Positions 27,271-35,686 of a DNA stretch of 35,775 bases are shown in pieces. Both the position numbers and the translations under genes were made by a program. Each line of letters opens with the position of its first letter. Position 1 is the first letter of the stretch. The stretch lies in contig JANWKO010000085.1 of assembly GCA_025451335.1 (NCBI GenBank), positions 1 to 35,775 on the forward strand, written 5' to 3'. The notes beneath the pieces are model-generated. The model was not told the origin of the DNA and did no database searches. It worked only from the letters and a program-made list of their open reading frames with translations. The DNA is from Gammaproteobacteria bacterium (GTDB taxonomy: Bacteria > Pseudomonadota > Gammaproteobacteria > DSM-16500).

Positions 27271-27291
27271 CAATTCGCTAGATTACTGACC
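27261..27291 (+). repeat. Hairpin with dispersed repeat core at the plsX stop
   Basis: GGTCAGT (27261-27267) pairs with ACTGACC (27285-27291), enclosing a loop that contains most of TTGACAATTCGCTAG (27267-27281). That 15-mer is identical to the one read on the minus strand of the serC terminator. Unlike the serC copy it has no long T-run after it, so read-through into fabH is likely. Confidence 0.6.
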
Positions 27292-27326
27292 TTGCTCTTA
27301 ACAATTCTTAAAATGTAGATAAAATT

Positions 27327-28292
27327 ATGAAATATTCGAAAATTATAGGTACAGGCAGTTATTTGCCAGAGAAAGTTCTGACTAACTTTGATTTGGAAAA
27401 AATTGTTGATACATCAAATGACTGGATAGTTGATCGTACAGGAATTCACCAAAGGCATATTGCTGCTGAATATGAAACATCGCTTAGTATGGCTGAAAAG
27501 GCAGCAAGGCGAGCAATGGCTGATGCAGGTATTACACCGGCTGATATCGGCATGATTATTATTGCTACGACTACACCAGAAAAAATATTTCCTAGTACTG
27601 CTTGTTTGTTACAGCAGCAATTAGGAATTGGGGGTTGTCCCGCATTTGATTTGAATTCATCTGCTTGTGCTGGATTTATGTATGCTTTTAGCATTGCAGA
27701 TCAATACATTAGACATGGTTCAATCAAATATGCACTCGTTATCGGTAGTGAAGTGATGTCGCGAATTTTGGATTGGACAGATCGCACAACGTGCGTTTTA
27801 TTTGGCGACGGTGCGGGCGCAGTCATACTAGGTCAAAGTAATGAACCTGGAGTATTTTCAACCCATTTACATGCGGATGGAACCCATAAAGATGTGCTTT
27901 ATTTGGATTCTATCTTACGTAAACCCATGGCGGTTGAAGAAGCTTTATCTATTAAAATGTCAGGTAATCAATTATTTAAATTAGCAGTTAATATTCTTGG
28001 TGATCTTTTTGATGAAACCTTAGCAGCAAATTCGCTAAATAAATCGGATGTGGATTGGTTAGTTCCGCATCAGGCTAATATTCGTATTATCCAAGCCATG
28101 GCAAAAAAATTAGATTTACCAATGGAACGTGTTGCTATTACTTTGGAAGAACAAGGTAATACTTCTAGTGCATCGATTCCTCTTGCATTAGATAAAGCAA
28201 TTCGAGACGGTCGCATCAAAAAGGGTGAGACTCTATTATTAGAAGGTTTTGGCGGCGGATTGGCTTGGGGATCTGCTTTGGTCAACTATTGA
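27327..28292 (+). CDS. fabH: 3-oxoacyl-ACP synthase III (KAS III)
   Basis: A 321-residue condensing enzyme that starts fatty-acid synthesis from acetyl-CoA and malonyl-ACP. The active-site triad is visible: Cys in LNSSACAGFMYAFSIA (about residue 113), His in WLVPHQANIRIIQAM and Asn in LEEQGNTSSASIPLALDKA. The N-terminus (KIIGTGSYLPEKVLTN) and length agree with E. coli FabH (317). Next on the same strand is fabG after 27 bp; fabD, which normally lies between them, is missing. Confidence 0.97.
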   Translation: MKYSKIIGTGSYLPEKVLTNFDLEKIVDTSNDWIVDRTGIHQRHIAAEYETSLSMAEKAARRAMADAGITPADIGMIIIATTTPEKIFPSTACLLQQQLGIGGCPAFDLNSSACAGFMYAFSIADQYIRHGSIKYALVIGSEVMSRILDWTDRTTCVLFGDGAGAVILGQSNEPGVFSTHLHADGTHKDVLYLDSILRKPMAVEEALSIKMSGNQLFKLAVNILGDLFDETLAANSLNKSDVDWLVPHQANIRIIQAMAKKLDLPMERVAITLEEQGNTSSASIPLALDKAIRDGRIKKGETLLLEGFGGGLAWGSALVNY

Positions 28293-28319
28293 TTTTGGTA
28301 AAGAATACGAGGAGTTAAC

Positions 28320-29063
28320 ATGTCACAAAAAGATAAAGTGGCTTTAGTGACGGGCGCAAGTCGCGGTATCGGGCATGCGATCGCATTGGCTCTAGGTCGT
28401 GAAAAATATATAGTTATTGGTACTGCTACGACTCAAGATGGCGCAGATAAACTGAATCGAGCATTCGAGGCTGCTGCAATTCAGGGTAGTGGAATGATGT
28501 TAAATGTCGCAGATCCAAATTCGATTGAATTGACCATGGGTCAAATAAAAGAACGTTATGGCATGCCGTCTATTCTGGTAAATAATGCAGCAGTAACTCA
28601 AGATAATTTATTATTAAGAATGAAAGAAGAAGAATGGAATACTGTTATTGAAACAAATTTGAACTCTGTTTTTCGCATTACCAAAGCTTGTTTACGTGAT
28701 ATGTTAAAAGCACGCTGGGGTAGAATAATAAACATTAGTTCAGTCGTGGGCACTACTGGGAATGCTGGACAAGTAAATTATGCAGCAGCAAAGGCCGGTT
28801 TGATTGGATTTACCAAATCATTAGCGCAAGAAGTTGCTTCTCGAGAAGTCACGGTAAATGCAATTGCACCAGGGTTTATTGACACAGATATGACTCGCAA
28901 CTTACCTGAAGATCAGAGGAATTACTTATTGTCACGAATTCCAATGGAACGGTTGGGTCAGCCTGATGATATTGCTGCCGCAGTAATTTTTCTGGCATCC
29001 AATGCAGCAAATTATATAACTGGACAAACATTACACGTGAATGGCGGAATGTATATGGCTTAA
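28320..29063 (+). CDS. fabG: 3-oxoacyl-ACP reductase
   Basis: A 247-residue NADPH-dependent SDR for the first reduction of each elongation cycle. Motifs: nucleotide loop VTGASRGIGHAIALALGRE, NNAAVTQDNLL, catalytic Ser in NISSVVGTTGNAGQVNYAAAK with Tyr and Lys (YAAAK), and C-terminal ITGQTLHVNGGMYM. The length is close to E. coli FabG (244). It follows fabH directly, with GAGG before the ATG. Confidence 0.97.
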   Translation: MSQKDKVALVTGASRGIGHAIALALGREKYIVIGTATTQDGADKLNRAFEAAAIQGSGMMLNVADPNSIELTMGQIKERYGMPSILVNNAAVTQDNLLLRMKEEEWNTVIETNLNSVFRITKACLRDMLKARWGRIINISSVVGTTGNAGQVNYAAAKAGLIGFTKSLAQEVASREVTVNAIAPGFIDTDMTRNLPEDQRNYLLSRIPMERLGQPDDIAAAVIFLASNAANYITGQTLHVNGGMYMA

Positions 29064-29193
29064 AATTAAACACAACATTGGGTGATTTATTTAAAATTCG
29101 ACTTGCAAGTTATAGTTTTTTAAATAAACTACCACAAATCATTTTAATATCATTAATCATTAGTAGTTTTATTGATAAGGGGAATAATTAGTT
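29064..29193 (+). promoter_or_regulatory. fabG-acpP intergenic region with nested palindromes
   Basis: TTTATTTAAAA at 29086-29096 is the exact reverse complement of 29118-29128, and near the centre of that pair lies a perfect 10-bp palindrome ACTTGCAAGT (29101-29110). TTGCAA (29103-29108) followed after 16 bases by TAAACT (29125-29130) could be a -35/-10 pair for acpP, placing the palindrome over the -35. AAGGGGAA precedes the acpP ATG. A separate acpP promoter is common in bacteria; an operator here is inference. Confidence 0.45.
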
Positions 29194-29445
29194 ATGAGTA
29201 CTGTTGAAGCACGAGTGAAAAAGATTGTTGTTGAACAATTAGGTGTGAAAGAAGAGGAAGTGACAAATGATGCTTCTTTTGTTGATGATTTAGGTGCTGA
29301 TTCTTTAGATACTGTTGAATTAGTAATGGCTTTAGAAGAAGAATTTGAAACTGAAATTCCTGATGAAGATGCTGAAAAAATTACTACTATTCAACAAGCC
29401 ATTGATTATATTAATGCGCATCTGGAAGAACGCAGCAAGAGTTAA
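29194..29445 (+). CDS. acpP: Acyl carrier protein
   Basis: An 83-residue acidic carrier protein. Phosphopantetheine would be attached to Ser37 in [20 protein letters not shown]. The rest ([20 protein letters not shown]) is canonical. The C-terminal AHLEERSKS makes it slightly longer than E. coli AcpP (78). It is the carrier for FabH, FabG, FabF and PlsX encoded around it. Confidence 0.97.
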   Translation: MSTVEARVKKIVVEQLGVKEEEVTNDASFVDDLGADSLDTVELVMALEEEFETEIPDEDAEKITTIQQAIDYINAHLEERSKS

Positions 29446-29480
29446 TCTTGCTGTTTTCAGATTCGTTAAGGAGCATCGGT

Positions 29481-30719
29481 TTGAGTAAAAAGCGCGTTGT
29501 TGTGACAGGCTTAGGTTTAATTACCCCTTTAGGTTTAAATGTTGAAGATACCTGGAGAGCAATCTTAGCTGGAAAATCAAGTGTCAGCAAAATTGATCAT
29601 TTTGACGCGTCTGATATCAGTTGCCAAATTTGTAGTCGAGTGAAAAACTTCGACTCAGCCGTTTATATGTCTGATAAAGATGCTCGTAAGCGTGATTTAT
29701 TCATTCAATACGGTTTAGCTGCTGGCGTTCAAGCTATTAAAGATTCTGGAATTGAAGTTAACGAAAGTAATGCTCATCGAGTTGGCATTGCAATTGGTTC
29801 AGGAATCGGTGGGTTACCTTTGATTGAAAAATGTCACATAACTTTACTCGAATCTGGTCCGCGCAAAATCTCTCCTTTTTTTATTCCCGGTGCAATCATT
29901 AACATGATTTCTGGGAATTTATCAATCATGTATGGCATGCGTGGTCCTAATCTTGCAGCTGTCACAGCTTGTACAACTGGAACGCATAATATTGGTCTTG
30001 CTGCACGTACAATTGCTTATGGTGATGCAGATGTGATGGTTGCTGGCGGAGCTGAAATGGCCACAACACGTCTGGGTGTCAGTGGTTTCGCAGCGATGCG
30101 CGCACTTTCTACTCGTAATGATGAGCCGGAGAAGGCCAGTCGACCTTGGGATAAAGATCGCGATGGATTTGTTCTTGGTGATGGCGCGGGAGTGATTGTT
30201 TTAGAAAGTTATGAACACGCTAAACGTCGAGGTGCCAAAATTTATGCAGAACTAATAGGTTTTGGTATGAGTGCTGATGCGTCACATATAACTTCGCCTC
30301 ACCCTGAAGGATTAGGGGCAGCAACTTCTATGGATAATGCAATGGCTGATGCTAGCATTAATCCTGATCAAGTTCAGTACATAAATGCTCATGGCACTTC
30401 AACTATGGGTGATGAATTAGAAGTTTTAGCAATCAAACGTAGCTTTGGAGAACATGCTTATAAAATGGCTGTCAGTTCAACGAAATCAATGATAGGTCAT
30501 CTATTGGGTGCAGCAGGATCCGTTGAAGCTATTTTTTCAATTTTGGCAATTCGTGATCAAGTTGCGCCGCCAACTATTAACTTAGATAATCCAAGCGAAG
30601 GTTGCGATTTAAATTTTGTCCCCTATACTGCGCAAAAAATGCGCATAGAAACCGCTCTTTCTAATTCTTTTGGATTTGGAGGAACAAACGGAACTTTATT
30701 GTTTCGTGAGATGCGGTAA
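29481..30719 (+). CDS. fabF: 3-oxoacyl-ACP synthase II (KAS II)
   Basis: A 412-residue elongation condensing enzyme. The Cys-His-His triad is visible: [33 protein letters not shown] and [19 protein letters not shown]; the C-terminal loop is [14 protein letters not shown]. The start is TTG at 29481, giving [18 protein letters not shown] as in homologues, with AAGGAG 7 nt upstream. A further in-frame TTG at 29448 would begin 3 bases after acpP but has no ribosome site of its own. It is followed by mltG after 12 bases; pabC, often between them, is absent. Confidence 0.96.
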   Translation: MSKKRVVVTGLGLITPLGLNVEDTWRAILAGKSSVSKIDHFDASDISCQICSRVKNFDSAVYMSDKDARKRDLFIQYGLAAGVQAIKDSGIEVNESNAHRVGIAIGSGIGGLPLIEKCHITLLESGPRKISPFFIPGAIINMISGNLSIMYGMRGPNLAAVTACTTGTHNIGLAARTIAYGDADVMVAGGAEMATTRLGVSGFAAMRALSTRNDEPEKASRPWDKDRDGFVLGDGAGVIVLESYEHAKRRGAKIYAELIGFGMSADASHITSPHPEGLGAATSMDNAMADASINPDQVQYINAHGTSTMGDELEVLAIKRSFGEHAYKMAVSSTKSMIGHLLGAAGSVEAIFSILAIRDQVAPPTINLDNPSEGCDLNFVPYTAQKMRIETALSNSFGFGGTNGTLLFREMR

Positions 30720-30731
30720 AATATCAGAATT

Positions 30732-31829
30732 ATGGTGACAAAACGCCGTTTCTGGTTCATAGCTTTTTACACATTCCTTATCATATTGATAGGGTTAAGT
30801 TGTGCATGGTTAAAATTCCTGTTTTCCCCACTGGTAACTAATGATTCTGGAGTCAAGTATTTAGTTCACGAGGGTAGTTCTACTCAAACCGTTATTGATG
30901 ATTTAACTAAAAGAAATATAATTGAACAGCCATTATTTTTTAAATTATTCGTTCACTTAAAAGGTGCTTCGCACAAGTTGAAGGCGGGTGAGTATCTTTT
31001 TCCAAAAGGAACGACTCCTTCTAGCTTATTGGAACAAATCACCACAGGGAAAGGCTTGGTATATTATACCTTTACCATTATTCCTGGGTGGAATTTTAAA
31101 GATGTCAAAAAAGTATTGTCGAATAATGAAAATTTAAAACATACAATTCAAAATTTAAGTGATGAAGAAATAATGACACGTTTAGGGTATCCTCAGTTAA
31201 ACCCTGAAGGGGAATTTTTTCCAGATACTTATTTTTTTGTTCATGGAACAGATGACATAGTTTTATTGAAGCGTGCATTTAAAACTATGCAAAACAAATT
31301 AGATAAGGCATGGCAAAATAGAGATTCCGCTTTGCCATTTAATAGTGAGTATGATGCATTGATTGCAGCGTCAATTATCGAAAAAGAATATTATCATCGC
31401 CAAGAATTACCAAAGATTGCTGGGGTGCTAGTCAATCGTTTGAAAAAAAATATGTTGCTACAATTTGATCCGACTGTGATTTATGGAGTTGGTCGTTTTG
31501 ATGGTAAAATTACTCGAGCAGATTTGTTATCGGATAATCCTTATAATACTTATAAACATAGAGGTTTGCCTCCGACACCCATTTCTATGCCTAGTATCGC
31601 TTCCATTCACGCTATTTTACATCCCATGAGACATGATTTTTATTATTTTGTCGCCCAAGGAAATACAGGATCGCATAAGTTTTCTCAGCATTTGGTCGAT
31701 CATAATAAAGCTGTATTAGAAGCAAATAAATCAAAATGGTTTTTTAATTTTACTTTACTTCGTAATTATTTGTTAAATTTTTTAGGATCTGTTGGCAATT
31801 CGATATCAACAAACCCTACAGTTAGCTAA
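30732..31829 (+). CDS. mltG: Endolytic murein transglycosylase MltG
   Basis: A 365-residue inner-membrane-anchored lytic transglycosylase (YceG family) that cuts nascent glycan strands. One N-terminal membrane segment spans residues about 7-28 ([18 protein letters not shown]), followed by a LysM-like region ([20 protein letters not shown]) and the catalytic domain. The catalytic Glu lies in [20 protein letters not shown], with downstream [11 protein letters not shown] and [17 protein letters not shown]. The C-terminus, about 25 residues past the usual end, is hydrophobic and then encoded by a dispersed repeat (31783-31801), so it may have been altered by insertion of that element. Confidence 0.94.
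   Translation: MVTKRRFWFIAFYTFLIILIGLSCAWLKFLFSPLVTNDSGVKYLVHEGSSTQTVIDDLTKRNIIEQPLFFKLFVHLKGASHKLKAGEYLFPKGTTPSSLLEQITTGKGLVYYTFTIIPGWNFKDVKKVLSNNENLKHTIQNLSDEEIMTRLGYPQLNPEGEFFPDTYFFVHGTDDIVLLKRAFKTMQNKLDKAWQNRDSALPFNSEYDALIAASIIEKEYYHRQELPKIAGVLVNRLKKNMLLQFDPTVIYGVGRFDGKITRADLLSDNPYNTYKHRGLPPTPISMPSIASIHAILHPMRHDFYYFVAQGNTGSHKFSQHLVDHNKAVLEANKSKWFFNFTLLRNYLLNFLGSVGNSISTNPTVS
31783..31801 (+). repeat. Dispersed repeat copy within the 3' end of mltG
   Basis: The 19 bases are identical to 6198-6216, the left arm of the serC terminator (TAGGATCTGTTGGCAATTC). Here they are coding and lack the matching right arm, so this is a half element. It starts 46 bases before the end of the gene. Confidence 0.7.
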
Positions 31830-31840
31830 ATAGGAATAAA

Positions 31841-32497
31841 ATGCTTCCCAAAGACATTAAAGGAATTTTTTTGACTATAGAAGGCAGTGAAGGAGTTGGA
31901 AAAAGTACTGCCATGAAATATATTCAAGAGTATCTCTCAGCAGCAAATCAAGATTATCTGTTAACACGAGAACCAGGAGGAACAAAGATAGCTGAAGATA
32001 TTCGAAAAATTTTGTTAACTCCGAATCAAGAAGAAAAAATCACGACAGAAACAGAGTTGTTGCTAATGTTTGCATCTCGTTCTCAACATGTTCAACATGT
32101 TATTATTCCTGCGTTGCAGTCAGGCAAATGGGTTATAAGTGACAGATTTGTCGACGCAAGTTATGCATATCAAGGCGGTGGACGAGGCATGGATACCGCT
32201 CGAATACAAATGTTAGAAGATTGGGTAGTGGATGGATTGAAACCGGATATTACTATTTTATTAGACGCTCCAGCTGATATGGGTTTATTGCGTGCAAAAC
32301 ATCGTGGTCCGCATGATAGAATTGAGCAAGAACAAATAGATTTTTTTGAACGCGTACGTGCAGCTTATTTAATTCGCACAAAACAAGAACCGCAGCGTTT
32401 TCGAATAATCGATGCGACGCAATCGCTTGAAGCAGTACAGATGAAAATTAAAGAAATTTTAGATGAATTAGGGCTTGTCAACAATTCGCTAGGCTGA
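31841..32497 (+). CDS. tmk: Thymidylate kinase
   Basis: A 218-residue enzyme phosphorylating dTMP to dTDP. Motifs are P-loop [34 protein letters not shown] with the DR-x-D-type segment [19 protein letters not shown], and the LID region [19 protein letters not shown]. The length is close to E. coli Tmk (213). The last residues (GLVNNSLG) and the stop are encoded by the left arm of a 142-bp palindromic element, so the native C-terminus may have been replaced. Confidence 0.96.
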   Translation: MLPKDIKGIFLTIEGSEGVGKSTAMKYIQEYLSAANQDYLLTREPGGTKIAEDIRKILLTPNQEEKITTETELLLMFASRSQHVQHVIIPALQSGKWVISDRFVDASYAYQGGGRGMDTARIQMLEDWVVDGLKPDITILLDAPADMGLLRAKHRGPHDRIEQEQIDFFERVRAAYLIRTKQEPQRFRIIDATQSLEAVQMKIKEILDELGLVNNSLG

Positions 32498-32612
32498 GCC
32501 AGAAATTGCTGAGAATCGAGCATCGCAGCGCAGTTTACGTTGTTGGTAAATGAGCAGCGAAGCACAGATTATCAGCAATTTATGGCCAGCATAGTAGAAT
32601 TGTTAATAGCCC
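32471..32612. repeat. 142-bp imperfect palindromic element between tmk and holB (MITE-like)
   Basis: The left arm, about 32471-32516, matches the reverse complement of the right arm, about 32567-32612, over some 46 positions with few mismatches and small gaps. Exact shared blocks include AACAATTC and AAATTGCTGA. The centre continues the fold (TTTAC/GTAAA around a short loop), so the whole element could form one long hairpin. The left arm contains CAATTCGCTAG, also found at serC and plsX. It overlaps the tmk 3' end and ends just before the holB ribosome site. No open reading frame is contained. A non-autonomous transposable element or large REP-type repeat is the likeliest identity. Confidence 0.75.
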
Positions 32613-32632
32613 GTATTAAAAAGGTAATAACG

Positions 32633-33616
32633 TTGGATCTAAGTCTATACCCTTGGCAACATCAACAATGGCAACAACTCATCGCTCGTAAGCGTTCCAA
32701 GCGTTTACCTCATGCTTTACTGTTTGTAGGGATCGAAGGGTTAGGTAAGAAACATTGTGCCCTTGCGTATTCACAAGTTTTGTTGTGCAATAAATCAGAT
32801 TTTGCTTGTGGTCAATGTCATAATTGTCATTTATTTCAAGCGCAAGTGCATCCTGATTTATTACTTATTGAGCCTGAAAAACCTGGGCAAATGATTAAAG
32901 TAGATCAAATTCGTGAAATGGTTCAATTTGTCAATGAAACTGCGTTACAAGGTGGTTTACGCATTGTGATTATTGATCCAGCAAATGCGATGAATTTAAA
33001 TGCCGCTAATGCATTATTAAAAACATTAGAAGAGCCTGCGCCAAATACGTTACTTATTCTAATTAGTAATCAAAACTTGCGTTTACCAGCTACTATCACG
33101 AGTCGTTGTCAGAAATTGATTTTTCAAAAACCAGTTGAATCTTTAGCATTAGAATGGCTGGAAACTCAATTACCAGCAAATATTGATCGCAAGTTATTAT
33201 TAAATTTAGCAGATGGAGCGCCCCTTCGAGCTAAAGTATGGAATGAAAATGGATTATATTCATTGCGACAAGATTTATTTCAAGGTCTTGATGATTTAGC
33301 GCGACATCAAATTGATCCATTACAATTGGCTGCAAAATTTCAGGAATATGAAATGTTAGTTGTTTTACAGTTAATTTTGATTTGGGTGCAAGATTTATTA
33401 CGCATACAGTTAACTCAGGGTGAGTGTGAATTGATAAACTTTGATTATCAATCTGTTTTTACTCGTCTTGCGCGTACTTGTTCATCTGCGCAATTGATAA
33501 ATTATCTGGATGTAGTCAAAGATACTTACACTAAATTAATGAGATCATTAAATCTAAATCGACAATTGGTGTTAGAAGAATTATTTATTCGGTGGGTGCA
33601 ATATGCGGCTGGTTGA
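32633..33616 (+). CDS. holB: DNA polymerase III delta' subunit
   Basis: A 327-residue clamp-loader subunit. Visible are YPWQHQQWQQLIARK at the N-terminus, a P-loop-like GIEGLGKKHCAL, a Zn-binding Cys cluster LLCNKSDFACGQCHNCHLF, the following QVHPDLLLIEPE, AANALLKTLEEPAPNTLL and the sensor region TITSRCQKLIF. The start is TTG at 32633, with AAGG 8 nt upstream, because it places YPW where E. coli HolB has it. Frames further upstream run through the palindromic element and are unlikely to be translated. It overlaps tatD by 14 bases. A pilZ-type gene, often between holB and tatD, is missing. Confidence 0.92.
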   Translation: MDLSLYPWQHQQWQQLIARKRSKRLPHALLFVGIEGLGKKHCALAYSQVLLCNKSDFACGQCHNCHLFQAQVHPDLLLIEPEKPGQMIKVDQIREMVQFVNETALQGGLRIVIIDPANAMNLNAANALLKTLEEPAPNTLLILISNQNLRLPATITSRCQKLIFQKPVESLALEWLETQLPANIDRKLLLNLADGAPLRAKVWNENGLYSLRQDLFQGLDDLARHQIDPLQLAAKFQEYEMLVVLQLILIWVQDLLRIQLTQGECELINFDYQSVFTRLARTCSSAQLINYLDVVKDTYTKLMRSLNLNRQLVLEELFIRWVQYAAG

Positions 33617-34382
33617 TTCTCATTGTCATTTAGATCAATTAGACTTGTCGTCTTATTCTGGCGATTTATCTAAAGCGATTGCACATGCAGAAGAGCAGGG
33701 AGTTAAACATTTTCTTTGTGTTTGCATCACTTTAAAAGAATTGCCAAAGTTAATAGAAATAGCCAATACCTATCCCAATATTAGTATTTCTGTCGGTCTT
33801 CATCCCAATGAACAAGAAATTGAAAAAGAACCATCAGAAGAAGATCTTATTGTATTAGCTAATCATAATAAAGTTATTGCGATTGGTGAAACTGGCTTAG
33901 ATTATTATCGAAGCCAAGGAGATGTAGATTGGCAGCGTGACCGATTTCGACAACATATTCGTGCAGCAAAACAGCTTAGAAAACCTATTATTGTACATAC
34001 AAGACAGGCTAAACAGGATACAATACAAATAATGCGAGAAGAGGGTGCTTCTTCAGTTGGTGGGGTAATGCATTGTTTTACTGAAGATTGGGCAATGGCG
34101 CAAGAAGCATTAGATTTGAATTTTTATATCTCTTTTTCAGGAATAATAACGTTTCGAAACGCAGTTGAGATTCAAAATGTTGCGAAGCAAGTGCCATTGG
34201 ATTGTATTCTAATAGAAACGGATTCACCATATTTAGCGCCGGTTCCTTTTCGTGGCAAGCCTAATGAACCTGCCTATGTTCGCTATGTAGCAGAATATAT
34301 AGCACAATTACGTGGAATTGAAAAAGAAGAATTAGCTGAGCATACAACAGAGAATTTTTTTAGATTATTTGGGTCTGTTTGA
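33603..34382 (+). CDS. tatD: TatD-family metal-dependent DNase
   Basis: A 259-residue TIM-barrel hydrolase (YcfH/TatD). Metal ligands are visible in order: His-x-His in LVDSHCHLDQLD, Glu in AIGETGLDYYR, His in PIIVHTRQA, His in GGVMHCFTEDW and Asp in LIETDSPYLAPVPFRGKPNE. These enzymes act as 3'-5' exonucleases or deoxyribonucleases. The ATG lies inside the holB end, so the two are translationally coupled. The position matches ycfH downstream of holB in E. coli. Confidence 0.95.
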   Translation: MRLVDSHCHLDQLDLSSYSGDLSKAIAHAEEQGVKHFLCVCITLKELPKLIEIANTYPNISISVGLHPNEQEIEKEPSEEDLIVLANHNKVIAIGETGLDYYRSQGDVDWQRDRFRQHIRAAKQLRKPIIVHTRQAKQDTIQIMREEGASSVGGVMHCFTEDWAMAQEALDLNFYISFSGIITFRNAVEIQNVAKQVPLDCILIETDSPYLAPVPFRGKPNEPAYVRYVAEYIAQLRGIEKEELAEHTTENFFRLFGSV

Positions 34383-34435
34383 TATTTCGTTACAATAGTA
34401 ACAATGTCAAAGGCCCCAATTTATGAGAGACAAAT

Positions 34436-35686
34436 ATGTTCCGACCGCTTTCATTATTTATTGGTTTACGTTATACACGCGCTAAACGTCGAAATCATTT
34501 TATTTCGTTTATATCGCTGATGTCCATGCTAGGTATTGCGCTTGGGGTAGTCGTCTTGATTACTGTGCTTTCAGTGATGAATGGTTTTGATCGAGAAATT
34601 AAAAAACGTGTTTTTAGCATGTGGCCGCCTCTTACCGTGACGAGTATGGCTAACTTTGTTGATAATTGGCATGAATTAGAAACTGCATTACAAAAAGTTC
34701 CTGAAATTACGGCAGTGGCTCCATTTGTCAATGGAGAAATCCTATTAACTAATGGTGGCAATGTGCAACCCGCTATGGTTAATGGTATTGATCCCGCAGC
34801 CGAATCGCGCATATCACAACTGAAAGAAAAAATTGTACAAGGTAATCTTGAGAATTTGACACCGGGAAAATTTGGCATTTTGATTGGTGAAGAATTAGCA
34901 AATCGCTTAGATGTCGTGTTGGGAGATAAAATTACTGTTATAACACCGCAGGTTTCTCTGTCTCCCGCTGGCGTAATTCCACGTTTGAAACGATTTACAG
35001 TGAGTGGAATTTTTCATGCTGGCAGTGGTTTTGGATTTGATATGGCTTTGGCTTATATTAATTTAAACGATGCGCAAAAATTATTTATGATGGGATCATC
35101 TATTACTGGTTTGCATGCCAATATGAAAGATGTTTATGCTGCGCCGCAATTATCGACTCAATTACAGAATGATTTAGCACCCAATGGTCGTGTTATGAAT
35201 TGGACAGAACAATTTGGGGCATTTTTTCATGCAATAAAATTAGAAAAAACGATGATGTTTTTTATATTGCTATTAATCATAGCTGTTGCGGTATTCAATT
35301 TGGTTTGCACATTGGTTATGGTTGTAAATGACAAAGAATCTGACATTGCTATTCTAAGAACTTTTGGTGCAACACCGCGAACGATTATGTCTATTTTTGT
35401 AGTGCAGGGTGCAATTATTGGAGTGATTGGTACCATTCTTGGCGTTGCTGGTGGGATTGCGTTAGCAACTCATGTTACGAAGCTTGTTAATTGGATTCAA
35501 GAAATATTCCATGTGAAGTTTTTATCATCCAGTGTTTATTTTGTTGATTATCTTCCTTCAGAATTACTTTGGTCAGATGTGATAAAAATCAGTTTGTCAG
35601 CGCTTATTTTAAGTCTTATTGCGACATTATATCCGGCGTGGCGTGCATCACGCACAGAACCTGTGGAGGCACTACGTTATGAATAA
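34436..35686 (+). CDS. lolC: Lipoprotein-releasing ABC transporter permease LolC/LolE type
   Basis: A 416-residue inner-membrane permease that, with LolD, releases outer-membrane lipoproteins to LolA. The N-terminus FRPLSLFIGLRYTRAKRRNHFI is typical. TM1 is at residues about 22-48, a large periplasmic domain at about 50-270, and the FtsX domain with three TM helices at about 275-300, 320-350 and 378-400, ending YPAWRASRTEPVEALRYE. LolD follows with an 8-base overlap. With only one permease gene visible it could be the single LolF-type homodimer or LolC of a LolCDE set; what follows lolD would decide. Confidence 0.94.
   Translation: MFRPLSLFIGLRYTRAKRRNHFISFISLMSMLGIALGVVVLITVLSVMNGFDREIKKRVFSMWPPLTVTSMANFVDNWHELETALQKVPEITAVAPFVNGEILLTNGGNVQPAMVNGIDPAAESRISQLKEKIVQGNLENLTPGKFGILIGEELANRLDVVLGDKITVITPQVSLSPAGVIPRLKRFTVSGIFHAGSGFGFDMALAYINLNDAQKLFMMGSSITGLHANMKDVYAAPQLSTQLQNDLAPNGRVMNWTEQFGAFFHAIKLEKTMMFFILLLIIAVAVFNLVCTLVMVVNDKESDIAILRTFGATPRTIMSIFVVQGAIIGVIGTILGVAGGIALATHVTKLVNWIQEIFHVKFLSSSVYFVDYLPSELLWSDVIKISLSALILSLIATLYPAWRASRTEPVEALRYE

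Noticed and set aside
32540-32632. Upstream extension of HolB by 31 residues
   Set aside because: These codons run through the palindromic element and have no counterpart in HolB homologues; TTG at 32633 fits better.
34391-34396. TACAAT as a -10 box for lolC inside the palindrome GTTACAATAGTAAC
   Set aside because: No acceptable -35 hexamer is found at 16-18 bp upstream; lolC may be read from the upstream operon.
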